The notes below the pieces were generated by a model. The model had not been told where the DNA came from. It was given only the letters and a program-made list of their open reading frames with translations, and searched no databases. This document shows positions 48,476 through 58,024 of a stretch of 64,000 bases of DNA, piece after piece. Source of the DNA: Rhodoferax sp. PAMC 29310 (GTDB lineage Bacteria; Pseudomonadota; Gammaproteobacteria; Burkholderiales; Burkholderiaceae_C). The position numbers and the translations under genes are program-made. The stretch covers positions 1,612,001 through 1,676,000 of the forward strand of contig NZ_CP072852.1 of the NCBI RefSeq assembly GCF_017948265.1, read 5' to 3'. The number at the start of each line of letters is the position of its first letter. The first letter of the stretch is position 1.

Positions 48476-49750
48476 TTACGGAGCAGGCCGCTGCATCTTG
48501 CAGCTGGTGGGCAACTCGGCGTTGGCGGCGCTTACAGTCTTGATGACGCGAAACCCGTAGCCCGACCCTTCGACATCAAACTTGACCCCAGGCGTGCCCT
48601 GCCGGTCCATCAAGCCCACCACCAGTGGCTGCTGGAATTGGTGGTCAGCCGCTCGCATGGCGCCGGTTTGACCTGAAAAAGTGACTTTAGTCCTCTCCAG
48701 CTCAGCAGCGACAGCTATTGAATTCGTAGTACCGGCTTTTTCAATCGCCTGTGTCAAAGCCTCAACCATGAGTTGCATGCGCATGTGAACATAGTCATCG
48801 ACGGGTTTGGGGAATCGCTCCCGAAACGATTGGTAAAACGCCTCGCTCTGTGCTGTTTGCACGTTGGGCAGCCAGTCGGCCACGGCAACCACATTGCCAA
48901 TGCCGGCCACACCGATAGCTGCAGGTGCGCCCAGCGCATTGCCGTAAAACGTGTAGAACTTGCCCTCAAACCCAACGTCTTTGGCCGCCTTGACCAGCAA
49001 AGTCAGGTCATTGCCAAAGTTACCCGTGATCACGGCCTGGGCGCCGCTGGCCTTGATTTTGGCGGCATAGGGAAAAAAGTCTTTGACTCGTCCCAACGGG
49101 TGCAACTCTTCACCCACGACCTGCACATCAGGGCGCAATGCACCGAGTTGGCGCTTGGCTTCGCGAGCCACGGCGTGACCAAAGCTGTAATCCTGGCCAA
49201 TGATGTAGACACTTTTCAACGCCTTGTCGTCTTTCAGCACATCCATCAAGGCGGTCATGCGCATGTCAGCGTGGGCGTCAAAACGAAAGTGCCAAAAGCT
49301 GCATTTCTCATTGGTCAGCGTCGGGTCCACGGCAGAGTAGTTCAGAAACAGCACGCGTTTTCCTGGCTCGCGCTCGTTGTGCTTGTTGATCGCATCAATC
49401 AAAGCCGCCGCCGTGGCCGAGGAATTACCCTGCATCACAAACTGGGCACCCTCATCAATGGACGACTTCAGGGTCGACAAGGCCTCTTCGGCCTGGCCTT
49501 TGCTGTCAAACCGCTGCAGCACCAAGGGCCGATTGCCGGGCGCCAGCTTGACGCCGCCGCGGGCATTCACCCGCTCGACCGCCCACAACAGATTGCGAAA
49601 CACGGCCTCGCCGGTGTTGCCAAACGGACCACTCAAACCCTCAATCAGGGCGATTTTGATGGGTGCAGCGCTCGGCTGCGCCATGGCAAAAGCAGGCGCA
49701 ATTAGCGCCACAGCCAGTAATTTCAAGGCTTTGCGGGGAAAAATAAACAT
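48476..49750 (-). CDS. branched-chain amino acid-type ABC transporter binding protein
   Basis: About 424 residues, type I periplasmic binding fold (Leu/Ile/Val-binding family). Signal peptide ends PAFAMAQ (about residue 25). Mature part IKIALIEGLSGPFGNTG, and later YIIGQDYSFGHAVAREAKRQ and VITGNFGNDLTLLVKA, are typical. It has no permease or ATPase genes beside it, so it is an orphan. The ATG at 49750 follows AAGAGAT; 49786 would add an odd leader. A dispersed repeat copy (48683-48730) is translated near the C-terminus. Confidence 0.85.
   Translation of the reverse strand: MFIFPRKALKLLAVALIAPAFAMAQPSAAPIKIALIEGLSGPFGNTGEAVFRNLLWAVERVNARGGVKLAPGNRPLVLQRFDSKGQAEEALSTLKSSIDEGAQFVMQGNSSATAAALIDAINKHNEREPGKRVLFLNYSAVDPTLTNEKCSFWHFRFDAHADMRMTALMDVLKDDKALKSVYIIGQDYSFGHAVAREAKRQLGALRPDVQVVGEELHPLGRVKDFFPYAAKIKASGAQAVITGNFGNDLTLLVKAAKDVGFEGKFYTFYGNALGAPAAIGVAGIGNVVAVADWLPNVQTAQSEAFYQSFRERFPKPVDDYVHMRMQLMVEALTQAIEKAGTTNSIAVAAELERTKVTFSGQTGAMRAADHQFQQPLVVGLMDRQGTPGVKFDVEGSGYGFRVIKTVSAANAELPTSCKMQRPAP
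48683..48730 (+). repeat. dispersed ~48-bp repeat, copy 4 (inside binding protein gene)
   Basis: GACTTTAGTCCTCTCCAG at the left, and ACAGCTATTGAATTCGTAG at the right, align with copies 1-3. It lies antisense to and in frame with the binding-protein gene (the TTNSIAVAAELERTK region). Confidence 0.5.
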
Positions 49751-49762
49751 ACTAAAAAATCT

Positions 49763-49769
49763 CTTGAAA
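49763..49769 (+). promoter_or_regulatory. candidate sigma-32 -35 box for hsp20
   Basis: CTTGAAA matches the heat-shock sigma-32 -35 element. The expected -10 (CCCCATnT) about 13-15 bases later is poorly matched (CACAGATT), so this is tentative, but the gene 80 bases downstream is a small heat-shock protein. Confidence 0.3.
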
Positions 49770-49847
49770 GTCGCCAAATCATTCACAGATTTAGGACAAG
49801 CGGTGGTTCATGTCGAACGCCGCGCAGTGTACACAAGGAGTTTCACC

Positions 49848-50228
49848 ATGTTTTTTGCCACTACAAGTCCTGCTGGTTTTTCCCGTCACCTCCACTCCCC
49901 CGCAGGCCGTTCTCTGGAGCGCTTTCTGGTGGATGCCCAGCGCCGCACTCAACAGCAGCAATGCATTGCCGAGCAGGACGAGACCTCATTCACTTTGAAG
50001 TTCGACGTGCCTGGCATCGCCAAAGACCAGTTGAGCATTGGCATTGAAGGCAATACGGTACGTGTGGACAGCCGGGAAGGCGCACCCCGCAAATACCAGT
50101 TTGCCTTGGAATTGCCGCAGGACATTGACTTGAGCACCAGTGAAGCCAAGTTGGCTGACGGGGTGCTCACCCTCAAATTGGGCAAAAAAGTGCCAGTCAG
50201 CCGTGTCAGCGAGCTGGCCATCAACTAA
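49848..50228 (+). CDS. small heat-shock protein, Hsp20/alpha-crystallin family
   Basis: A 126-residue molecular chaperone that binds unfolded proteins without ATP. The alpha-crystallin domain runs from DETSFTLKFDVPGIAKDQLSI to LADGVLTLKLGKK (about 45-115), with the A-x-x-x-N-G-V-L-like motif as ADGVLTL. The C-terminal I-x-I is weak here (LAIN). AAGGAG seven bases upstream makes ATG 49848 certain; the longer ORF beginning at 49377 is read through from antisense and is not used. Divergent from the binding-protein gene. Confidence 0.9.
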   Translation: MFFATTSPAGFSRHLHSPAGRSLERFLVDAQRRTQQQQCIAEQDETSFTLKFDVPGIAKDQLSIGIEGNTVRVDSREGAPRKYQFALELPQDIDLSTSEAKLADGVLTLKLGKKVPVSRVSELAIN

Positions 50229-50244
50229 TGCGACGCAGGCAGTT

Positions 50245-50293
50245 CACTATCAATTGAATAGCTAGCCGCGCAGGAAAAAAGGGGCTACAACCC
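50245..50293 (-). repeat. dispersed ~48-bp repeat, copy 5 (intergenic)
   Basis: The minus strand reads GGGTTGTAGCCCCTTTTTTC, then TGCGCGGCTAGCTATTCAAT, aligning with copies 1-4. It lies in the convergent gap between hsp20 and tsaD and overlaps the tsaD stop region. Confidence 0.5.
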
Positions 50294-51361
50294 TATTTGG
50301 ATGGCATCCAGCGGCCAGCGGGGTTTGACGTCAAAGGCGTACACCTCGCTGGCAGCCTGCTGGCCCGATTGGAGCCGCATGGCGGCCGCCATGGCAATCA
50401 TGGCGCCGTTGTCGGTGCACAGATGCAGCTCCGGGTAGTGCACACGAATCTGGCGTTTGGTGCATTCGGCGTTCAACTGCTCCCGCAAAGAACGGTTGGC
50501 GCCCACGCCTCCCGCCACGACCAGTCGCTTCAAACCTGATTTTTTGAGCGCAATCAGTGATTTTTTGACCAACACCTCCACAATCGCCGCCTGCGTGGAG
50601 GCCGCCAGATCGGCCAAAACCTGTGCCGGCAAAGCCTCAACCGGGCAGTTTTGGGCAGCAGCCAGTTTTTTGGCCTGCACCATCACCGCCGTTTTCAGGC
50701 CAGCAAAGGAAAAATCGAGGTTGTCACTCTTTAATAGAGGACGCGGCAGCTTGAAGGCGGTGGGGTCCCCCTGCTCGGCCAGCTTGGAGAGCGCCGGGCC
50801 ACCGGGGTAGCCCAGACCTAGCAGTTTGGCGGACTTGTCAAACGCCTCGCCGGCTGCATCGTCAATCGTTTCGCCCAGCATGTCATAGCGCCCAACGCCG
50901 TCAACTCGCATCAGCTGCGTGTGCCCGCCAGACACCAACAAGGCAACAAAAGGGAACTCAGGGGGGTCAATACTCAAAAAAGGTGAGAGCAAATGACCTT
51001 CCAAATGGTGCACGCCCAACACCGGCTTACCCAACGCCGCTCCCAGCGCGCAAGCCACGCCCGCGCCCACCAGCAGGGCGCCGGCCAGGCCGGGGCCGCG
51101 GGTGAAGGCCACCACATCAATATCTGCGAGGGTTTGTTTCGACTCAGCCAGCACTTGCTCTGTCAAGGGCAGCACCCGGCGGATGTGATCCCGGCTGGCC
51201 AATTCCGGCACCACGCCGCCATAGGCCTGATGCATTTCAATCTGGCTGTACAAGGCATGAGCCAACAGGATAGGCACCTCGCTGCCACGCAGCTCCACCA
51301 GTGCCACACCGGTCTCATCACACGAGGACTCGATCCCCAAAATCCGCAAGTTTTTCGACAT
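50285..51361 (-). CDS. tsaD: tRNA N6-adenosine threonylcarbamoyltransferase TsaD
   Basis: A 358-residue ASKHA-fold enzyme that transfers threonylcarbamoyl to A37 of ANN-decoding tRNAs. Seen: [17 protein letters not shown], the metal-binding [11 protein letters not shown] (H-x3-H, about residue 110), [32 protein letters not shown], and [14 protein letters not shown]. Start at 51361 ([11 protein letters not shown]) is standard. It needs TsaB/TsaE from elsewhere. Confidence 0.95.
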   Translation of the reverse strand: MSKNLRILGIESSCDETGVALVELRGSEVPILLAHALYSQIEMHQAYGGVVPELASRDHIRRVLPLTEQVLAESKQTLADIDVVAFTRGPGLAGALLVGAGVACALGAALGKPVLGVHHLEGHLLSPFLSIDPPEFPFVALLVSGGHTQLMRVDGVGRYDMLGETIDDAAGEAFDKSAKLLGLGYPGGPALSKLAEQGDPTAFKLPRPLLKSDNLDFSFAGLKTAVMVQAKKLAAAQNCPVEALPAQVLADLAASTQAAIVEVLVKKSLIALKKSGLKRLVVAGGVGANRSLREQLNAECTKRQIRVHYPELHLCTDNGAMIAMAAAMRLQSGQQAASEVYAFDVKPRWPLDAIQIGL

Positions 51362-51372
51362 AGGGGGCAAGT

Positions 51373-52023
51373 TTAGGGGATGGCTTGTGCGTCAACCGGC
51401 ACCGAGACCAGCAAACCCAGCCCGGTGAGATAGACCTGCATACTGGCCTGCGCCACGGCCACCAAGCCAAAGGCCGTGGGAGCCAGCAACCAGTTGCGAA
51501 TCAAACCATCGATCAAGGCATGCAAACCATGGGCCGCTGCCGCCGCAGGCAGGGACAAACTCACAGCCCGACGCACACAAGCTTTTTCCAAGCTGCGTTG
51601 CATTTGTTGCACCGCATCGTCACGACACTGACGATGGCGCTCCTGCAGCGCGAGCTGCTCTTCGACATATTCGACCTTCAGAATGGCCACCTCGAACACC
51701 CGACGGGTTTGTGCATCGGTTTCAATCTTGCGCAGCGCGTCTAGAAAAGCCCGCTGCAACTGATCCAGCGGATCGGCGTCTTCATCACACCCAATTTGGC
51801 GCAGCGCATCCTCCATGGGCATGGTGATGCGTTCCATCATGGCGTGAAACAAGTCCGTCTTGTTCTTGAAGTGCCAATAAATCGCACCCCGCGTCGCACC
51901 AGCCGCCAGGGCAATATCATTTAAAGAGCTGCGCGAAACGCCTTTCTCTGAAAAAACATGCTCTGCCGCATCCAGCAACCGGTGTCGTGTGGCCAGGGCC
52001 TCTTCTTTTGTACATCTCGCCAT
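51373..52023 (-). CDS. TetR-family repressor of the RND pump (AcrR/TtgR-like)
   Basis: A 216-residue regulator. The HTH is [31 protein letters not shown], the AcrR/TtgR signature ([12 protein letters not shown]), and the C-terminal domain is a typical drug-binding helical bundle. AAGGAGG is close upstream of the ATG at 52023; longer starts to 52221 would overlap the operator and are rejected. It is divergent from mexA-like, with a 22-bp palindrome between them, and so probably represses the pump and itself. Confidence 0.9.
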   Translation of the reverse strand: MARCTKEEALATRHRLLDAAEHVFSEKGVSRSSLNDIALAAGATRGAIYWHFKNKTDLFHAMMERITMPMEDALRQIGCDEDADPLDQLQRAFLDALRKIETDAQTRRVFEVAILKVEYVEEQLALQERHRQCRDDAVQQMQRSLEKACVRRAVSLSLPAAAAAHGLHALIDGLIRNWLLAPTAFGLVAVAQASMQVYLTGLGLLVSVPVDAQAIP

Positions 52024-52075
52024 CGTCGCCCTCCTTCGTTGACCCATTACAAATCTGCAATAAGCCTCTATTTTC

Positions 52076-52097
52076 ATACATTCATGACTGTATGTAT
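52076..52097. promoter_or_regulatory. TetR/AcrR-type operator palindrome
   Basis: ATACATTCA and TGTATGTAT flank TGAC, forming an inverted repeat with one mismatch, similar to the known AcrR operator (TACATACATT...). It is in the divergent region between the repressor and the RND pump operon. Confidence 0.7.
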
Positions 52098-52135
52098 ACT
52101 TCGACGTCTTATTTATTACAAATGAGGGTGCCAAA

Positions 52136-53404
52136 ATGTTGGCCACCCCCATCCCTTTCCGGAACACACCCATGCACTCTTCCCGCGCCCGGCTGTCCTC
52201 TGGCTTGCCAAAAGCCCCCAAGATTCAACGCACCCTGGCGCTCAGCGCCTTGAGCCTCGCCGCCGTGCTGGTCGGCTGCGGCCCCAAAGCAGCGGCACCC
52301 GCCGGGCCTGCCGGTGGCATGCCACCCGCTCAGGTCGGGGTTGTCACCGTCACCCCCGGTGATATCGGCTTGGTCACTGAATTGCCGGGCAGGTTGGAAG
52401 CTTCCCGCGTGGCGCAGGTTCGGGCCCGAGTGGCCGGCATAGTACAAAAGCGCTTGTTTCGCGAAGGTGGCGACGTGACAGCAGGCCAATCCCTGTTTGA
52501 AATTGACGCCAGCCCCTACCAAGCCACTTACGCCAGCGCCCAAGCCAACTTGGCAAAGGCAGAGGCCAATCTGATGCAAGCCAGCGCCCAGGCCGAGCGC
52601 TACAAGCCCCTGGCCGCTGCCAAAGCGATCAGCGAGCAAGAGTTTGTAGCCGCTCAGTCCGCCCAAAAACAAGCTGAAGCAGACGTGGCTATTGGCAAGG
52701 CCGCCGTTCAAACTGCTCGCATCAACCTGAGTTACGCCGCCGTCACTGCGCCCATCTCGGGCCGCATTGGGCGCTCGCTGGTAACCGAAGGTGCGTTGGT
52801 AGGCCAGGGCGAAGCCACGCCGTTGGCCGTGATTCAGCAAACCAATCCGATGTACGTCAATTTCACCCAGTCTGCGGCTGAAGTCATGAAGCTGCAACGC
52901 GCCATGCAAGGCGGGCAACTCAAACGTGCCAACGGCACCCAAGCCGCCAGTGTGAAACTGGTGCTGGAAGACGGCACTGAATACGCCCGTGCCGGCAAAC
53001 TGCTGTTCACCGACCTGACCGTGGACGCCACCACCGGTCAAATCACTCTGCGCGCCGAAGTGCCCAATCCTGACGGTGTTTTGCTGCCCGGACTGTATGT
53101 GCGCGTGCACCTGGAGCAATCCAAAGTCAGCAACGCCATAACCCTACCCCAGCAAGCGGTGACCCGCTCCAACCAGGGTGACTCGGTCATGGTGGTCGAC
53201 GCCGAAGGCAAGGTGGCCCCGCGCCCCGTTAAGGTTGGCGCCCAACAAAACGGACAGTGGGTCATTCTTGATGGTCTAAAGGCCGGTGACCAGGTCATGG
53301 TGGACGGCTTTCAGAAACTGCGTGGCGGCGCACCGGTGAAAGCCTTGCCCTGGACCCCGTCTGGCGCGGCCAAACCAACGCCCGCCGACAAAGCAGCGAG
53401 CTAA
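52136..53404 (+). CDS. RND efflux periplasmic adaptor (AcrA/MexA type)
   Basis: A 422-residue membrane fusion lipoprotein. Lipobox LVGC (Cys about 48) follows a hydrophobic signal. The adaptor fold: GRLEASRVAQVRARVAGIV (lipoyl half), coiled hairpin about 100-175, INLSYAAVTAPISGRIGRS (second lipoyl half), and membrane-proximal domain at the C-terminus. GAGGG precedes the ATG 52136; the ATG at 52172 would give a shorter n-region. First gene of the pump operon. Confidence 0.9.
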   Translation: MLATPIPFRNTPMHSSRARLSSGLPKAPKIQRTLALSALSLAAVLVGCGPKAAAPAGPAGGMPPAQVGVVTVTPGDIGLVTELPGRLEASRVAQVRARVAGIVQKRLFREGGDVTAGQSLFEIDASPYQATYASAQANLAKAEANLMQASAQAERYKPLAAAKAISEQEFVAAQSAQKQAEADVAIGKAAVQTARINLSYAAVTAPISGRIGRSLVTEGALVGQGEATPLAVIQQTNPMYVNFTQSAAEVMKLQRAMQGGQLKRANGTQAASVKLVLEDGTEYARAGKLLFTDLTVDATTGQITLRAEVPNPDGVLLPGLYVRVHLEQSKVSNAITLPQQAVTRSNQGDSVMVVDAEGKVAPRPVKVGAQQNGQWVILDGLKAGDQVMVDGFQKLRGGAPVKALPWTPSGAAKPTPADKAAS

Positions 53405-53416
53405 GGACACCTCACC

Positions 53417-56400
53417 ATGGCTAAATTTTTCATTGACCGGCCCATCTTTGCGTGGGTGATTGCCCTGTTTGTGATGGTGCTGGGTGGTGTGTCCATCACC
53501 CAACTTCCCATCTCCCAGTACCCGCCGGTGGCGCCGCCCGCCATTGTGGTTTCCGCCGCCTACCCTGGTGCCTCCGCACAAACGCTGGAGGACAGCGTGC
53601 TCTCCGTGATTGAGCGCGAGATGAACGGCTCACCAGGTCTTATTTACATGGAGTCGGTGGCACAGGCCAATGGTTCCGGCACGATTACCCTGAGTTTCGA
53701 GCCCGGAACTGACGCCAACCTCGCTCAGGTGGATGTCCAGAACCGCCTTTCCCGCGCCACGCCCCGCCTGCCCTCTACCGTGACACAGCAAGGTGTTCGC
53801 GTGGACAAGTCACGCGGCAACTTCTTGCAGTTTGTGATGCTCTCCGGTGCGGACGCCTCCCTGGACCCAGTCGCCCTGGGCGACTTTGCCTCGCGCAGCG
53901 TGGTGCCTGAGTTGCAACGTATTCCCGGCGTCGGCCAAGTCCAGCTGTTTGGCACTGAGCGTGCCATGCGGGTGTGGATTGACCCCGCCAAATTGCTGGG
54001 TTTCAAGCTCTCCGCCGCTGATGTCACGACGGCCATCCGGGCGCAAAACGCTCAGGTCTCCGCCGGCGAAATCGGCAGTCTGCCCAACGTGGCCGGCCAG
54101 GGCATCGCGGCCACCGTGGTGGTGAACGGGCAACTGTCCAACGTCGAGCAGTTTGGCAAAGTGGTGCTGCGCGCCAATGCCGACGGCTCAACCGTGCGTC
54201 TGAAAGACGTGGCCCGGATCGAACTGGGCGCACAAGCCTATGCCACCTCAGCCCGCCTCAATGGCCAGCCGGCCACCGGCATCGGCATCCAACTCTCCCC
54301 CAGCGGCAACGCCCTGGCCACGGCCAAGGCTGTGCGCGCCAAGATGCAGGACCTAGAGCGATTTTTCCCGCAAGGCATGAGCTGGAACATCCCGTACGAC
54401 AGTTCACGCTTTGTCGACATCTCGATCAAGCAAGTGGCTGTGACGCTGCTGGAGGCTATTGGCTTGGTGTTCCTGGTGATGTTCCTCTTTTTGCAGAACA
54501 TTCGCTACACCGTGATTCCCACCATCGTGGTGCCTGTGGCGCTGTTGGGCACCTTTGCCTCGCTGCTGGCCATGGGCTTCTCCATCAACGTACTGACCAT
54601 GTTCGGCATGGTGCTGGTGATTGGCATCGTGGTAGATGACGCCATTGTGGTGGTCGAAAACGTCGAACGCATCATGAGTGAGGAAGGTCTTTCGCCGCGC
54701 GAAGCCACCCACAAAGCCATGGGTCAGATTTCAGGCGCCATCGTTGGCGTGACCGTGGTGCTGATTGCCGTGTTTGTGCCGTTGGCGTTCTTCAGTGGCT
54801 CGGTGGGCAATATCTACCGCCAGTTTGCAGCCGTGATGGGCGTCTCCATTGCGTTCTCGGCCTTTTTTGCACTGTCACTCACGCCAGCGTTATGCGCCAC
54901 TTTGCTCAAGCCCGTTGAGGCCGGCCACCACCACGAGAAAAAAGGCTTCTTCGGCTGGTTCAACCGTGGTTTCACCCGCACCACCAAAGGGTATGAGTCC
55001 GGCGTGGCCAAGTTGCTGCCGCGCGCGGGCCGTGCTTTGGTCATTTATGCGGCCATCGTCGCCGCTGCCGTGGTGGTTTATATGCGCCTGCCCACCTCGT
55101 TTCTGCCGAACGAAGATCAGGGCACCATGCTGGTGAATGTGCAACTGCCACCTGGCGCCACGCAAGAACGCACCCGGGCCGTGATGGAGCAGGTCGAAGG
55201 CTTCATGCTCAAACAACCTGAGGTCCAAAGCATGGTTGGCGTGCTGGGCTTCAGCTTTTCTGGCCAAGGCCAAAACGCAGCGCTGGCGTTTGTCACACTC
55301 AAGGACTGGGCCGAGCGCACTGCGCCCGGTAGCTCCGCCGAGGCCATTGCGGGCCGCGCTTTTGGCGCGCTGATGGGCATTCGCGATGCGTTCATCTTCC
55401 CACTGAGCCCACCGCCTATTCCCGAACTAGGGTCCTCATCAGGCTTTAGCTTCCGGCTGCAAGACCGCGCCGGCTTGGGCCGTGACGTGCTGCTGGCATC
55501 TCGCAACCAGTTGCTGGGCATGGCAGGCAAAAGCAAAGTACTGACCGGCGTTCGCCCGGACGGTCTGGAAGACGCGCCACAGTTGCAGCTTGACATTGAC
55601 CGCGACAAAGCCAGCGCCCTGGGCGTGAGCTTTGATGCCATCAACAGCGTGATCTCAACTGCATTGGGTTCCAGTTATGTGAACGACTTTCCCAACGCCG
55701 GACGACTCCAGCGCGTGGTGGTGCAGGCCGATGCACCGGCCCGCATGCAACCCGACGACCTGCTCAAGCTGAATGTGCTCAACAACCAGGGGCAAACTGT
55801 GCCTTTGTCCGCCTTTACCCGCACCAGCTGGGTCAGTGGCGCCATGCAGACGGTGCGCTACAACGGCTATTCGGCCATGCGCATCAGCGGCAGCGCAGCC
55901 ACCGGCTACAGCACGGGTGACGCCATGGCCGAGATGGAGCGCTTCGCCGCCCAGTTGCCACGAGGCATGGGGTTTGAATGGACGGGTCAGTCCCGCGAAG
56001 AAAAGCTGGCTGGCTCGCAAGCCATCATCTTGTACGGCTTTGCCATATTGGCGGTTTTCCTCTGCCTGGCGGCTTTGTATGAAAGCTGGACCATTCCTCT
56101 GTCGGTGATTCTGGTCGTGCCCTTGGGCGTGCTCGGTGTGTTGCTGGCCACCTTGCTGCGCAGTTACTCCAACGACGTTTACTTCCAGGTGGGCTTGATC
56201 ACCATCATTGGTCTTTCAGCGAAGAATGCGATTTTGATCATCGAGTTCGCCAAAGACCTGCAGGCGCAAGGCAAGAGCGTGGTCGCCTCAGCCCTGGAAG
56301 CTGCGCATTTGCGCTTTCGCCCCATCATCATGACCTCTCTGGCGTTCACGCTGGGCGTGCTGCCACTGGCCTTGGCCACAGGCGCCGGCTCAGCCAGCCA

Positions 56401-56572
56401 GCGCGCCATTGGCACGGGTGTGATCGGCGGCATGATCACTGGCACTGTCTTGGCGGTGGTGTTTGTGCCCGTCTTCTTTGTGGTGGTGCGCAGTATTTTC
56501 AAAGGCAGTGAAAGGCAGCGGCGTTTTGACGCCGAACATGGCCAACACGCAGGAGTGATTTCTCATGATTAA
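53417..56572 (+). CDS. RND multidrug efflux permease (AcrB/MexB, HAE1 family)
   Basis: A 1051-residue proton-driven pump with 12 TM helices and two large periplasmic loops. The start MAKFFIDRPIFAWVIALFVM and the TM4 segment GIVVDDAIVVVENVERIM with its Asp pair match HAE1 family members. The second half has the TM10 Lys region (GLSAKNAILIIEFAKD). A VN..GTML..QLPPGATQERT segment marks the second periplasmic domain. It exports drugs, detergents or solvents. Confidence 0.93.
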   Translation: MAKFFIDRPIFAWVIALFVMVLGGVSITQLPISQYPPVAPPAIVVSAAYPGASAQTLEDSVLSVIEREMNGSPGLIYMESVAQANGSGTITLSFEPGTDANLAQVDVQNRLSRATPRLPSTVTQQGVRVDKSRGNFLQFVMLSGADASLDPVALGDFASRSVVPELQRIPGVGQVQLFGTERAMRVWIDPAKLLGFKLSAADVTTAIRAQNAQVSAGEIGSLPNVAGQGIAATVVVNGQLSNVEQFGKVVLRANADGSTVRLKDVARIELGAQAYATSARLNGQPATGIGIQLSPSGNALATAKAVRAKMQDLERFFPQGMSWNIPYDSSRFVDISIKQVAVTLLEAIGLVFLVMFLFLQNIRYTVIPTIVVPVALLGTFASLLAMGFSINVLTMFGMVLVIGIVVDDAIVVVENVERIMSEEGLSPREATHKAMGQISGAIVGVTVVLIAVFVPLAFFSGSVGNIYRQFAAVMGVSIAFSAFFALSLTPALCATLLKPVEAGHHHEKKGFFGWFNRGFTRTTKGYESGVAKLLPRAGRALVIYAAIVAAAVVVYMRLPTSFLPNEDQGTMLVNVQLPPGATQERTRAVMEQVEGFMLKQPEVQSMVGVLGFSFSGQGQNAALAFVTLKDWAERTAPGSSAEAIAGRAFGALMGIRDAFIFPLSPPPIPELGSSSGFSFRLQDRAGLGRDVLLASRNQLLGMAGKSKVLTGVRPDGLEDAPQLQLDIDRDKASALGVSFDAINSVISTALGSSYVNDFPNAGRLQRVVVQADAPARMQPDDLLKLNVLNNQGQTVPLSAFTRTSWVSGAMQTVRYNGYSAMRISGSAATGYSTGDAMAEMERFAAQLPRGMGFEWTGQSREEKLAGSQAIILYGFAILAVFLCLAALYESWTIPLSVILVVPLGVLGVLLATLLRSYSNDVYFQVGLITIIGLSAKNAILIIEFAKDLQAQGKSVVASALEAAHLRFRPIIMTSLAFTLGVLPLALATGAGSASQRAIGTGVIGGMITGTVLAVVFVPVFFVVVRSIFKGSERQRRFDAEHGQHAGVISHD

Positions 56573-57983
56573 GTCCCCCTCACGCGCGACGCCCCGGGCA
56601 TTGGCGCCCCTGGCGGCCGCCCTGCTGCTGGCCGGTTGCAGCCTGATGCCCACTTATGAGCGCCCGGCTGCGCCCATCGAATCAACATGGCCCGAGGCAT
56701 CCGTCAACCCCAGCACGGCCGGCGCGCCCGCTGCGGCTGACTTGGCCTGGCAGACGTTTTTCACTGACGCCACCTTGAAGGAGCTGATTCAGACGGCACT
56801 CACGAACAACCGTGATCTGCGAGTGGCAGTGCTCAACATTGAACAAGCCCGCGCCCAACTCGGCATCCGCCGCGCGGATAAATTGCCAACGGTGAATGCA
56901 ACGGCTACGGGCTCCCGCGCACCTACTGGCTCAGGCGGCATCAACAGCACCTACACCGCCGGCTTCGCCGTCACCGCCTACGAGCTGGACTTTTTTGACC
57001 GTGTCGGCAGCCTGAAACAGCAGGCGCTGGCCCAGTACCTGGCCACGCAAGAAGGCAGCAAGACGGCACAAATCAGCCTGATTTCCACCGTGGCGCAAAC
57101 CTGGTTGAGCCTATTGAGCGACGAGGCCTTGCTTCAACTCTCGCGCCAGACCCTGACCACGCGCGACGACTCCCTCAAGCTGGTGCAGCTGCGCTTCAAA
57201 CACGGTGTGGTGTCTGAGCTGGACCTGCGCCTGGCCGAGTCGCTGCAGGCTGCCGCCCGAGTCACCTTGGCGCAACAGGAGCGCCAACGCACGCTGGACG
57301 AAAACGCGCTGGTCTTGCTGTTGGGCCAATCCTTGCCGCCGGCCGCCCGCGCCCAATTGGCAGGTACCAACCCAACGCCCTTGCAATTTGCCGTATTGCC
57401 TGCGGGCTTGCCCTCGGACTTGCTGACGCGCAGGCCTGACATCCGCCAAGCGGAACAGCAACTGGTGGCCAGCAACGCCAATATTGGCGCGGCCCGCGCC
57501 GCCTTTTACCCACGCATTTCCCTGACTGCGGGCGCAGGCACCGCCAGCAGCGACCTTGGCAACTTGTTCAAGGACGGGTACTGGGGCTTCACCGTGGCGC
57601 CCCAGTTAGTGCTGCCGATTTTTGATGGTGGACGCAACCAGGCCAATCTGGACGGCGCCAAAGCGGGGCGAGAAATCGCCGTGGCGCAGTACGAGAAAGC
57701 CATTCAAAGTGCTTTTCGAGAGGTGGCCGATGCCTTGGCTGCCAACGCCACCCTCGCCCGCCAGTTGCGTGCCCAGGAAGCCCAGTTGGCCGCGGAAGCC
57801 GCTCGCCATGGCTTGACGGATCTGCGTTACCAAAATGGTGCGTCCAGTCAGCTGGATTGGCTGGATGCCCAGCGCTCGCTGTTCAGTGCGCAGCAGGCAC
57901 TGGTGCAAACCCGGCTCATCTACGCCCAGAGTCAGGTCGCGCTGTACAAGGCACTGGGCGGCGGGGCACCCACCATGCCTTAA
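56565..57983 (+). CDS. RND outer membrane channel lipoprotein (OprM/NodT family)
   Basis: A 472-residue TolC-like trimer-forming channel, anchored by lipid at Cys25 (LAGC lipobox). Two repeats with the typical ends are visible: NNRDLRVAVLNIEQARAQ and the second, RPDIRQAEQQLVASNANIGAA. Its start overlaps the AcrB-like stop by 8 bases with AGGAG nine bases ahead. Last gene of the pump operon. Confidence 0.92.
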   Translation: MIKSPSRATPRALAPLAAALLLAGCSLMPTYERPAAPIESTWPEASVNPSTAGAPAAADLAWQTFFTDATLKELIQTALTNNRDLRVAVLNIEQARAQLGIRRADKLPTVNATATGSRAPTGSGGINSTYTAGFAVTAYELDFFDRVGSLKQQALAQYLATQEGSKTAQISLISTVAQTWLSLLSDEALLQLSRQTLTTRDDSLKLVQLRFKHGVVSELDLRLAESLQAAARVTLAQQERQRTLDENALVLLLGQSLPPAARAQLAGTNPTPLQFAVLPAGLPSDLLTRRPDIRQAEQQLVASNANIGAARAAFYPRISLTAGAGTASSDLGNLFKDGYWGFTVAPQLVLPIFDGGRNQANLDGAKAGREIAVAQYEKAIQSAFREVADALAANATLARQLRAQEAQLAAEAARHGLTDLRYQNGASSQLDWLDAQRSLFSAQQALVQTRLIYAQSQVALYKALGGGAPTMP

Positions 57984-58024
57984 CCACAAACGCCACTTCG
58001 GCGCGGTTCTTGCATGTGCTGGGC

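Noticed and set aside
49377..50228. Long plus-strand ORF of 283 codons covering hsp20 and the antisense of the binding protein
   Set aside because: Its first half is antisense to a clearly coding gene; AAGGAG and the family length place the real start at 49848.
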